Shown here one piece after another: positions 1 to 6,043 of a stretch of 6,160 nucleotides of DNA. Where the stretch lies: assembly GCA_964609375.1 (NCBI GenBank), contig CAZSSA010000113.1, positions 1 through 6,160 on the forward strand, given 5' to 3'. The position numbers were made by a program, and so were the translations under genes. Under the pieces are notes generated by a model. The model was not told where the DNA came from and made no database searches. It saw only the letters and a list, made by a program, of their open reading frames with translations. Each line of letters begins with the position of its first letter. The stretch's first letter is position 1. Source of the DNA: CAZDUS01 sp964609375 (GTDB taxonomy: Bacteria > Verrucomicrobiota > Kiritimatiellia > CAIKKV01 > CAITUY01).

Positions 1-431
1 TTGGTCGTGCAGGCAAGCTGATTGCTGGCCGCCGTGTCGCCCCACTTGGCCCAGATGGCACCGGTGCCGTCGCCCGGAATCCTCGGCACCTGGACCCACA
101 CATAGGATGCCTGGCCCGCGTTGGTATTCCACGACTCGATCTCGTAGTTGAGGCTGCCCGCGTCCGCCAGGCTGCTGACAAACCGCAGGTCGTAGCCGTT
201 GGTGGTGACGAACCCGTTGAAATTGAATCCGCTCGCGCCACCGACGTTGTTGCTGAGCACCACCAGGACAGGGAAGTTGGTCAGCGTCTCCGAGCGTCCC
301 GTGTATCCGGAATACGCGATCTTCATCTGGTAGCCGGCCCCCAAGACAGCCGTGCCGCCCCCCAGCCAGATTCCCAGCACCGCTGCCATCAAATAGACAC
401 GCCATGCCCGTCCGCCATGCAACATCTTCAT
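1..431 (-). CDS. Exported DUF2341-domain protein, 5' part only
   Basis: The reading frame is open from an ATG at 431 down to the left window edge, giving 143 residues of a longer protein. Residues 1-32 look like a Sec signal peptide: basic residues K2, R8 and R11, a hydrophobic core from about V12 to L23, and a likely signal-peptidase I site after LGA (residue 32). The mature part fits the DUF2341 pattern as I recall it: NFPVLVVLS (52-60), GYDLRFVSS (79-87), the hallmark YEIESWN (96-102), then VWVQVPRIPGDGTGAIWAKWGD (split here as VWVQVP at 111-116 and IWAKWGD at 126-132). DUF2341 is a beta-rich module often placed N-terminal to LamG/concanavalin-like or other adhesion domains in large secreted proteins; those would lie outside the window. 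A strong purine-rich Shine-Dalgarno stretch sits at 438-447 just before the ATG. The gene lies 49 bases downstream of the regulator on the same strand; cotranscription is possible but not shown. Molecular function unknown. Confidence 0.8.
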   Translation of the reverse strand, partial: MKMLHGGRAWRVYLMAAVLGIWLGGGTAVLGAGYQMKIAYSGYTGRSETLTNFPVLVVLSNNVGGASGFNFNGFVTTNGYDLRFVSSLADAGSLNYEIESWNTNAGQASYVWVQVPRIPGDGTGAIWAKWGDTAASNQLACTT

Positions 432-437
432 ACCTGC

Positions 438-447
438 CTCCCCCCTC
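438..447 (-). promoter_or_regulatory. Ribosome binding site of the DUF2341-type gene
   Basis: Read on the minus strand the bases are GAGGGGGGAGG-like, ending about six bases before the ATG at 431. This is the strongest Shine-Dalgarno match in the window and fixes the start of the exported protein. Confidence 0.6.
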
Positions 448-480
448 ATTGTGGTCGAACAAGAAAATCCATCGGTTCCG

Positions 481-1608
481 TCAAACACCTGCCTCCCGCC
501 CATTCGCCAACGCCAGGGCGGACCCGATCCCGCCCTCCGCGGCGGAGGACACCGCCACCGCCTCCTCCGACTGCGCCACCTCGATCGGCACGCTCATCAA
601 GCCCGGCTCCACCGCCTCGCCGTTCATCCTCCGCATCAACATCTCGCCCAGCCGGTCCGCGCACCACATGGCATCCACGCTAAGCAGCGACACGGGGAAC
701 GGCGCCCTCGGCGCCGCGCCCGCGTTGGCGTGCGTCGCAACGCGGAGCCGCTCCGGCACGGGGATCCCCATCTCCGCGATGGCCACCGCGGCTTCGGAGA
801 ACAGGACGTCGTCGGTGACCAGCAGACTGTCGGGCTTCACCGGGTGCGCACCCCAGATTTCCCGGAACTCCTCCCACCCCGCGCCGCCCAACTGGGGATG
901 CAGATCGTGCCGTACCCAGCCGGGAAGCATATCCATTCCCGCCTGCCGGGCCATCCCCACCAACAGCAAATCGTCGGCAACGGCGAGAGACCACCCGAGC
1001 ACCGCCACGCGGGTCCCGCCTTGCGATGCGAGCAGTTGCATCCCGCGGCGGACCATGTCGCCATAGTCCAGCCCCGCCAGATAAGGAGTCCCCGCCCCCA
1101 CGAGCGGTACGGGACATCCCCCGATGAACTGACGCCACGCCTCCGTATCCGGGGCATTGACCAGCACTGCGCCATCCAGACGACCGGCCTCGATTTCCCG
1201 GTAGAAACGTCCACACGATGGGCTGCTGCGGACCTCCCCCGGCAGGGTCTCGCCCATGAAGAACTCCGTCTCCACGCCCTGCGCCGAAAAGAAATCCCTT
1301 AATTCGCATACCGTCGCGGCGAAGAAAGACGAACAGCGGGGACGCAAAAGATCGAGCTCGGAGACGATTCCCACCCGGCGCTTCCCGGCACGCATCGGAA
1401 CATAGACCCCGCTCCCATGCCGGATTTCCAGTTCGCCCCGGGCAGCAAGAATCCTCTGCGCCGCTCGGACCGTCTCGACGCAAACACCCAATTCGGCGGC
1501 TAGACTCCGGACCGAAGCCATCCGCCCGCCAGGGCGCATCGGCTTCAACAACTGCTCCAGGATCCTTTCCGCCAGCCGTTCTGCCAACCATCGCTTTTTT
1601 GTGGCCAT
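481..1608 (-). CDS. GntR-type transcriptional regulator with LacI-like sugar-sensor domain
   Basis: Likely a DNA-binding regulator of the divergent glycosidase operon that responds to a sugar ligand. Numbering from the upstream ATG at 1638, residues 15-80 form a GntR winged helix: a basic lead-in helix (WLAERLAERILEQLL), the recognition part SVRSLAAELGVCVETVRAA (43-61) and the wing HGSGVYV (74-80). Residues 87-355 resemble a periplasmic-binding-protein sensor of the LacI/GalR type: RRVGIVSE opens it, DGAVLVN (155-161) follows, and LLVTDDVLFSEAAVAIAEMG then IPVPERLRVATHAN (272-305) matches the usual late LacI motif. This is the AraR-like architecture. I prefer the ATG at 1608 because GAAAGG (1623-1618) lies nine bases upstream; the in-frame ATG at 1638 adds ten residues but has no Shine-Dalgarno and sits beside a palindrome. 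The C-terminal 25 or so residues are Ala/Gly-rich and extend beyond the recognisable sensor. Autoregulation is likely given the palindrome over its promoter. Confidence 0.88.
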   Translation of the reverse strand: MATKKRWLAERLAERILEQLLKPMRPGGRMASVRSLAAELGVCVETVRAAQRILAARGELEIRHGSGVYVPMRAGKRRVGIVSELDLLRPRCSSFFAATVCELRDFFSAQGVETEFFMGETLPGEVRSSPSCGRFYREIEAGRLDGAVLVNAPDTEAWRQFIGGCPVPLVGAGTPYLAGLDYGDMVRRGMQLLASQGGTRVAVLGWSLAVADDLLLVGMARQAGMDMLPGWVRHDLHPQLGGAGWEEFREIWGAHPVKPDSLLVTDDVLFSEAAVAIAEMGIPVPERLRVATHANAGAAPRAPFPVSLLSVDAMWCADRLGEMLMRRMNGEAVEPGLMSVPIEVAQSEEAVAVSSAAEGGIGSALALANGREAGV

Positions 1609-1643
1609 CGCAAGCAACCTTTCATCTTCGACTGTCATAAATT

Positions 1644-1658
1644 GTCTTATTATAAGAC
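1644..1658. promoter_or_regulatory. Candidate operator 1, perfect 7-1-7 palindrome
   Basis: GTCTTAT-T-ATAAGAC is a perfect inverted repeat with a single central base. It ends six bases upstream of the ATG at 1638 and overlaps the minus-strand TATAAT, so a dimeric repressor bound here would block the regulator's own promoter. Symmetry, size and position fit a GntR or LacI family operator; binding is inferred, not shown. Confidence 0.6.
1649..1654 (-). promoter_or_regulatory. Putative -10 box of the regulator gene
   Basis: The minus strand reads TATAAT, a perfect consensus hexamer, from 1654 to 1649. It would place transcription start near 1642, giving a leader of about 34 bases to the ATG at 1608 but only about four to the ATG at 1638, which supports the downstream start. 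No good -35 lies 16-18 bases away: the best hexamers there (AATTTG, ATTTGC) are poor, and a TTGACT at 1669-1664 is only nine bases from the box. Confidence 0.4.
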
Positions 1659-1700
1659 CCGAGAGTCAAGGCAAATTTCAGGTTTTTTCACCACATTACA

Positions 1701-1718
1701 TTTGACTTCCAAGTCAAA
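1701..1718. promoter_or_regulatory. Candidate operator 2, perfect 8-2-8 palindrome
   Basis: TTTGACTT-CC-AAGTCAAA is an inverted repeat with eight-base perfect arms. The left arm contains TTGACT (1702-1707), one base from the -35 consensus for the plus-strand operon; the hexamer 17 bases on (GACACT, 1725-1730) is a weak -10. A protein on this site would cover the operon's presumed promoter. The half-site AGTCAA also occurs alone at 1664-1669. It differs in sequence from the 1644-1658 palindrome, so the two need not bind the same factor. A hairpin acting in RNA is possible, but the position favours an operator. Confidence 0.55.
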
Positions 1719-1775
1719 ATGAAAGACACTTTAGAACAGTTTTCCCGAATCAGGCTCAAATTACGGGGTAAAAAC

Positions 1776-3773
1776 ATGGATAAGGAAAAGAAAACACGCG
1801 ACGATCTGATGGTATGGACCTGGGCGGGATGGGAACCGGCGCAGTTCTACCGCCGCCTCGGCGGCTTTCACGAGGCCCAGGAAGGAAATGCCCTCTGGGC
1901 GGACGATTGGTTCCGTACGCTGGAATCCCCCGAAACCGCCAAGGCGCTGTCCGAAGCGGGGATAAACTGGGTGACCACCCACTTTTTCAAAGGATTCGGT
2001 CTGGAAACCGAAGCCCCGGAGATCGCCTCCACCGCCCGGCTGATCGCCAACTATCACCGCCACGGCATCAAGGTCTTCACCTACATCCAGTACGGCAGCG
2101 TCATGTCCGAAACCATCCAGGGCGACGACCCCAGGGCCCGCCAATGGGGACGCACCGACTGGAACGGCCAGCACGACGGCCATCCGTACGAGTACGGCGA
2201 CCAGTACTGGCGCGCCAAGCCCTGCGCCAACCAGCCCGGTTTCCGCGAGGAACTGCTCCGCTGCGTGGAGAAAGCGATTTCCATCGGCGCGGACGGACTC
2301 TGGTTCGATAACGTGCAGGCCGACGGCTGTCACTGTCCGCACTGCCAGGAGGCCTTCCGCCGCTACGTCCTCGCGAACGTGCGCGATCCCTGGCAGGAAC
2401 TGGGCCTCCGACCGGAGCAACTGGAAGGCCTGGCTATCCCGCGGGCCACCCGTCCGCGCGATCCCCTTTTCCAACTCTGGATCCGCTGCCGCGCGGAGGA
2501 AGTCCGCGCCAGCATGGAACTCCTGTGCGGCAAGGCCCGCGCCCTGAAACCCGATGTGCGTATCGCCGTCAACATCGGCATCGGCAACCACCAGAAGCAT
2601 GTCCTCGAAAACGCCAACTGGCACGCCATGCTGGAACTGCTCGACGTCACCTACGCGGAAAACGGCCTTTTCCCGGCATGGTCGAACGGCCGGATCGTTT
2701 CCCAGCAATATACCATGTCCATCGCCAACGCCGTCGGCGCGCGGATTGCGCCCGGAGCCGGCGTGGGGGCGGAAAGCCGCGGCCTTCTGCGGCCACGACT
2801 CCCCGAGGAGCGTGGGCTGCGACGCTGTTTCGCCGAGTCGGCCATGTTCGGCGCCCACGCCCTAGGGGGGCCCTGGGGCCTGCGCGGCGAAAATGGCGGA
2901 GAACCGCCGATCCTCCTGCGCGACGCCGCGTGGCGCGCGCTGAACCGCCGGCTGGTGGATTTCTACCGCGGCAAGTGGGACCTGTTCGGCCAGGCGGTGG
3001 ACGCCTCGCCGGTGGCGATCCTCTACAACTTCGAATCGCTCCTGTCCGACGAAACCGACTACCGCCGCGCCTATGAAGCAATGGCCCAGGTATTGCTGCA
3101 GCACCAGATCCCCTTCCGCTACCTCTTGAGCGACCGCCTGGCAAAGCTTGACGAGGTGAAGGCGCTCATCCTCCCGCATGTCCTCCCCCTCGCGGCGGAG
3201 ACGGAAACCGCCATCCGCGCCTGGGTCCGGCGCGGCGGACGGGTCTTGGCCACGGGCCGCTGCGGACTCTACGACCACTGGATGCGCCAGCGGAAAGACT
3301 ACGCCCTGGCCGACCTTTTCGGCGCGCATTTCTCCAACGCCTTCGAGGATGCGTACCATGACGCCGTCATCCGCAATCCCGAAACCGGTTGCGTCTTGCT
3401 TCCGGGCCAATGGGGCCGGATGCTGGCCGATAACCAACCCGCCTGCCGCATCCCGGCCGACCGCGTGGCGCACGAGATCCGCTCACTCCTGCCTTCCGGC
3501 GTGCCCGGGGTCTTCTCCCCGCTCCCGCACGTCGGCTGCGCCTGGAACCGCCTGCCGGACGGCTCGCACCTGCTCGGGCTGGTCAATTACGCCGGCGAGC
3601 CGGTCCGCGGCCTCGAGATCCGCTGGCCGGCCGCCAACCGGCTGCCCGCAACACTGACGGCATGGACGGCCAACGGCGCGGCGATGACCCTGCCCGTTCA
3701 TGTCCTGGACGACAAGTCCGCCTGTGTCCGGCCACCGGAACTGGATGTGGAATTATTCATAGCCTGTCCATGA
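1776..3773 (+). CDS. TIM-barrel glycosidase-like protein (GHL6/GH42-related) with trimerisation-like domain
   Basis: A 665-residue protein, probably a cytoplasmic glycoside hydrolase; the substrate cannot be told. Residues about 10-400 look like a (beta/alpha)8 barrel: VWTWAGWEP (13-21), AGINWVTTHFF (61-71), HGIKVFTYIQYG (96-107), and GADGLWFDN (171-179) followed by the cysteine motif CHCPHC (C185, C187, C190). The DGxxFDN-then-clustered-Cys pattern is what I recall for hypothetical glycosyl hydrolase family GHL6. D178 is a candidate catalytic carboxylate and E295 in TYAENG another; both are inferences. Residues about 411-530 (SPVAILYNFES, VKALILPHVLPL, RRGGRVLATG) resemble the GH42 beta-galactosidase trimerisation/amidotransferase-like domain, and about 575-665 a small beta domain. 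No signal peptide or membrane segment is seen. I start at 1776 because GGGGT (1765-1769) lies six bases upstream; the in-frame ATG at 1719 has no such site and abuts a palindrome. GH29-like chemistry (WFDN resembles WFDG) is a less likely alternative. Confidence 0.8.
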   Translation: MDKEKKTRDDLMVWTWAGWEPAQFYRRLGGFHEAQEGNALWADDWFRTLESPETAKALSEAGINWVTTHFFKGFGLETEAPEIASTARLIANYHRHGIKVFTYIQYGSVMSETIQGDDPRARQWGRTDWNGQHDGHPYEYGDQYWRAKPCANQPGFREELLRCVEKAISIGADGLWFDNVQADGCHCPHCQEAFRRYVLANVRDPWQELGLRPEQLEGLAIPRATRPRDPLFQLWIRCRAEEVRASMELLCGKARALKPDVRIAVNIGIGNHQKHVLENANWHAMLELLDVTYAENGLFPAWSNGRIVSQQYTMSIANAVGARIAPGAGVGAESRGLLRPRLPEERGLRRCFAESAMFGAHALGGPWGLRGENGGEPPILLRDAAWRALNRRLVDFYRGKWDLFGQAVDASPVAILYNFESLLSDETDYRRAYEAMAQVLLQHQIPFRYLLSDRLAKLDEVKALILPHVLPLAAETETAIRAWVRRGGRVLATGRCGLYDHWMRQRKDYALADLFGAHFSNAFEDAYHDAVIRNPETGCVLLPGQWGRMLADNQPACRIPADRVAHEIRSLLPSGVPGVFSPLPHVGCAWNRLPDGSHLLGLVNYAGEPVRGLEIRWPAANRLPATLTAWTANGAAMTLPVHVLDDKSACVRPPELDVELFIACP

Positions 3774-6043
3774 GCAAATCGACTCCCAACCACGCAACGA
3801 ACGGGAAAGCCGCACGGAAAGACACGCCATCTCCGTGGCCGTTCCCCTTTCCCCAGGTGCGGCTGGAGCGCACCGGCGGCTCCCTGCGCCTGATGATCGA
3901 CGGACGTCCCCAGGCGCCGCTGTTCTATGCCTTTGCGCGGACCCACTATGTCGCGCGCCATGGCGGTTTCGACTACGAGGCGGACGTCGTCTACGACCAG
4001 ATCCGCCGGGTATACGACGCAGGCATCCGCCTCTTTCATCCCTGCATGCCGGAAATCGGATACGGACCGGACTTCCGTTTCGATTTCACCGCCTTCGACA
4101 CCGTGCTGCGGCGGCTGGTCGAAACCTGTCCGGAGGCCTGGTTCCAGTTGCGCATCATCATCCCGCCTCCGCCGCTGCCCGCGGACGAGCGGATTCTCGT
4201 TTCGCGCAGGCCGGGCGACACCTCCGACGCCAAGGCGTTTGCGGTCTTCGACCAGATCTCGCTTTTCTCGGAGACCTATGCGGCCTACGCGCCGGAGGCC
4301 ATGGCGAAAATCCTGGACCATATCGCCGCGTTGCCGCAGGCCGGGCGGGTGATCGGCGCGGTCATCTGCGGCGCCGGCTTCGAGTGGAACTGGGGCAACC
4401 CCGGCGGGGGCTGGGGAACCATGATGGACATCTGCCCGGCGGTGACACGCGCGTTCGGCCTCTGGCTCGAACGCAAATACGGCACACGGGAAGCCCTGCG
4501 CGCCGCATGGGACGACCCATCCGCCAATTTCTCCGCCCCGCCGCTGCCGGGTCTCGAAGACCGGACCCACAGCGACCTCGGCGGCTTCCGTGACCCCGCC
4601 CGCGGACCCTCCCGCTGGATCCAGGACTTCCTCGACTGCTACAACGACCAACCCACGCGGCTGTTGACGGGTATTTTCGACCGGCTAGCGCCTTCACCGT
4701 CCACCATCCACCCCGCCCCCTCCACCATTCCCCCGCTCTTCCATGGGGTCTTCCATTTGGCGACGATGAACACCGCGTACTGCGGCGTGCAGACCATGCC
4801 GGGCGTGTTTCGTCCGATTCTGGAACACCCGGCGCTGGGATTCGTCACCAATTGCCTGACCTATTGCGACCGCAAGGCGGGCGGCGTGTCGGTTTACATG
4901 AACACCGCCATCCACTCCCATCTCCTGCACGGAAAACTGGCGATCGGCGAGGCCGATATCCGGCCCTCCACCAATCCGGACCCATGGAACGAGGCCTCCC
5001 TCGACGACGCCATCCAGTCCATGCGCCGGGAATTCGCCGCCATGCTGCTCTGCCAGCGGCAGGGGATCTGGTACTTCGACATGACGGGCGGATGGTTCGA
5101 CCATCCCCGGTTGCTGGCGGAGCTTTCGCACCAGGCGCGCGTGGCGAGGGAGTCCATGGACGTTCCTCATACGTCCGTCAGCGAGGCGCTCATCGTCCTG
5201 GAGAACCGGTCATGGAAGTACTTCGGTCTCGCCGACCATCCGTTGGCCCGCAAGACCATCTGGAGCGGTGAAAACCAGCAAATCCTGAGCGACATGACGC
5301 AGGACAACATCGAGCGGCTGATGCGTCTGGGGGCGCCGGTCGACACGATCGTGACCGAGGACTTCGGGCACCCGGAACTGGGCGAGTACAAGCTGCTGGT
5401 TTTCCCCTTCAGCTTCCTCTGCGAGCCGGACACCCGCGCCGCGATCCACCGCCGTGTGGAGGCGGGCGCCACGGCCTTGTTTCTCTATGCGGCAGGGATT
5501 GTGGATGGCGAGACGGCGTCTCTCGACCACATGGAACGGCTGCTCGGGATGCGGGTGCGGGTTGACGCCCCCGCACCGCTGGTGGCCACGCTTGACGAGG
5601 CGGTGGCGCGCGAGCATGGCATCTCCGGGCGCGATCGCCAGATCGGCAACCCGCGCACCGAGCACTTCCGCTATGTGATCGACGACCCGCGGGCCGAGCC
5701 GCTGGCCCGCTATGACGATGGTTCCGTGGCCGCCGCCATGGTTCCGCGCGGCAAGGGCCGGATCATCCTCTCCGCCGTCCCGGCAGCCACGGCGGCCTTG
5801 TACAAGCTGGCCGCCAGGCTGGCTGGCGTGCATCCCTACAGCGACACCGACGACGCGCTCTACGCCAGCGGCGGGTTTCTCGTCATCCATACGCGGGAGG
5901 GGGGCGCCAAACGCCTCCGGTTCCCGCGCACCGTGGCGAAAGTCACGGAGGTCTTCAGCGGCGAGGTCGTGGCCCGCCAGGTCAGGGAGATCGTCGTCGA
6001 TCTCCCGGCCCGGACAACCGCCGTGTACAGGATGGACATATAA
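3770..6043 (+). CDS. GH42-like glycosidase (beta-galactosidase-like)
   Basis: A 757-residue protein, probably a cytoplasmic glycosidase. A polar, Pro-rich N-terminus (1-28) leads into a small strand pair (VRLERTGGSLRLMIDGRPQAP) and then a TIM barrel to about residue 465. Barrel landmarks are YDAGIRLFHPCMP (82-94), VIGAVICGAGFEWNWG (194-209) and the GH42-typical helix FGLWLERKYGTREALRAAW (229-247). Further on come GKLAIGEADIRP (388-399) and GIWYFDMTGGWFDHP (432-446). By position E205 is a candidate acid/base and E394 a candidate nucleophile (inference). Residues about 469-600 (SEALIVLENRS, GEYKLLVFPFSFL, RRVEAGATALFLY) match the trimerisation/amidotransferase-like domain, and about 650-757 a C-terminal beta domain. 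There is no signal peptide. The start at 3770 forms an ATGA overlap with the upstream stop, implying translational coupling; an in-frame ATG at 3662 lies deep in the preceding gene and gives a non-protein-like leader. A Pro/Ser/Thr heptad repeat at 308-322 is unusual. Substrate unknown; beta-galactoside is only the family default. Confidence 0.82.
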   Translation: MSKSTPNHATNGKAARKDTPSPWPFPFPQVRLERTGGSLRLMIDGRPQAPLFYAFARTHYVARHGGFDYEADVVYDQIRRVYDAGIRLFHPCMPEIGYGPDFRFDFTAFDTVLRRLVETCPEAWFQLRIIIPPPPLPADERILVSRRPGDTSDAKAFAVFDQISLFSETYAAYAPEAMAKILDHIAALPQAGRVIGAVICGAGFEWNWGNPGGGWGTMMDICPAVTRAFGLWLERKYGTREALRAAWDDPSANFSAPPLPGLEDRTHSDLGGFRDPARGPSRWIQDFLDCYNDQPTRLLTGIFDRLAPSPSTIHPAPSTIPPLFHGVFHLATMNTAYCGVQTMPGVFRPILEHPALGFVTNCLTYCDRKAGGVSVYMNTAIHSHLLHGKLAIGEADIRPSTNPDPWNEASLDDAIQSMRREFAAMLLCQRQGIWYFDMTGGWFDHPRLLAELSHQARVARESMDVPHTSVSEALIVLENRSWKYFGLADHPLARKTIWSGENQQILSDMTQDNIERLMRLGAPVDTIVTEDFGHPELGEYKLLVFPFSFLCEPDTRAAIHRRVEAGATALFLYAAGIVDGETASLDHMERLLGMRVRVDAPAPLVATLDEAVAREHGISGRDRQIGNPRTEHFRYVIDDPRAEPLARYDDGSVAAAMVPRGKGRIILSAVPAATAALYKLAARLAGVHPYSDTDDALYASGGFLVIHTREGGAKRLRFPRTVAKVTEVFSGEVVARQVREIVVDLPARTTAVYRMDI
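4697..4738 (+). repeat. Two-unit 21-base tandem repeat inside the GH42-like gene
   Basis: Two adjacent C-rich 21-base units both carry TCCACCAT, 21 bases apart (4700-4707 and 4721-4728), and agree at about 15 of 21 positions. They encode PSTIHPA-PSTIPPL, residues 309-322, between two barrel elements. Because the unit is seven codons long, the frame is kept. It looks like a small low-complexity insertion in a surface loop. Confidence 0.55.
6029..6035 (+). promoter_or_regulatory. Weak ribosome binding site of the URO-D-like gene
   Basis: AGGATGG lies inside the last codons of the GH42-like gene, seven to ten bases before the ATG at 6043. It supports translation from the TAATG overlap rather than from the second in-frame ATG at 6055, which has no purine-rich stretch at a suitable distance. 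Confidence 0.35.

Larger units (their letters stand above)
1639..1775. promoter_or_regulatory. AT-rich divergent control region between regulator and glycosidase operon
   Basis: This intergenic stretch separates two divergently transcribed units and is far richer in A and T than the coding DNA on either side. It contains two perfect inverted repeats (1644-1658 and 1701-1718), a TATAAT on the minus strand, a TTGACT on the plus strand, and a run of six T at 1683-1688. An in-frame ATG at 1719 lies here but lacks a ribosome binding site, so I treat bases 1719-1775 as leader. The arrangement suggests that the regulator controls both its own gene and the operon from this region (inference). Confidence 0.75.

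Noticed and set aside
432..497. Eleven-base direct repeat ACCTGCCTCCC at 432-442 and 487-497
   Set aside because: One copy is the ribosome binding site of the exported protein and the other codes for the end of the regulator; a short purine-rich match like this can arise by chance.
404..1302. Plus-strand open frames opposite the regulator (404-1066 and 451-1302)
   Set aside because: Their translations are Pro/Arg/His-rich with no domain pattern, and they run antisense to a clear GntR/LacI-type gene; these are GC-driven shadows.
1664..1669. Minus-strand TTGACT as the -35 of the regulator promoter
   Set aside because: Only nine bases separate it from TATAAT at 1654-1649, too few for a sigma-70-type promoter.
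1761..2858. 365-codon minus-strand open frame opposite the first glycosidase gene
   Set aside because: Low-complexity Gly/Ala/Val-rich product without motifs, fully antisense to a convincing barrel protein. The same applies to the minus-strand frames at 2862-3473, 3698-4651 and 5210-5890.
2860..2877. GC hairpin with CCCTAGGG and a run of six G in the first glycosidase gene
   Set aside because: It codes for a normal HALGGPWGL segment and the frame continues unchanged; no sign of a frameshift or terminator with a T tract.
3662..3769. Upstream in-frame ATG for the GH42-like gene
   Set aside because: It lies over 100 bases inside the preceding gene and adds an Arg/Cys/Gly-rich leader unlike a protein N-terminus; the ATGA overlap at 3770 is the more natural start.
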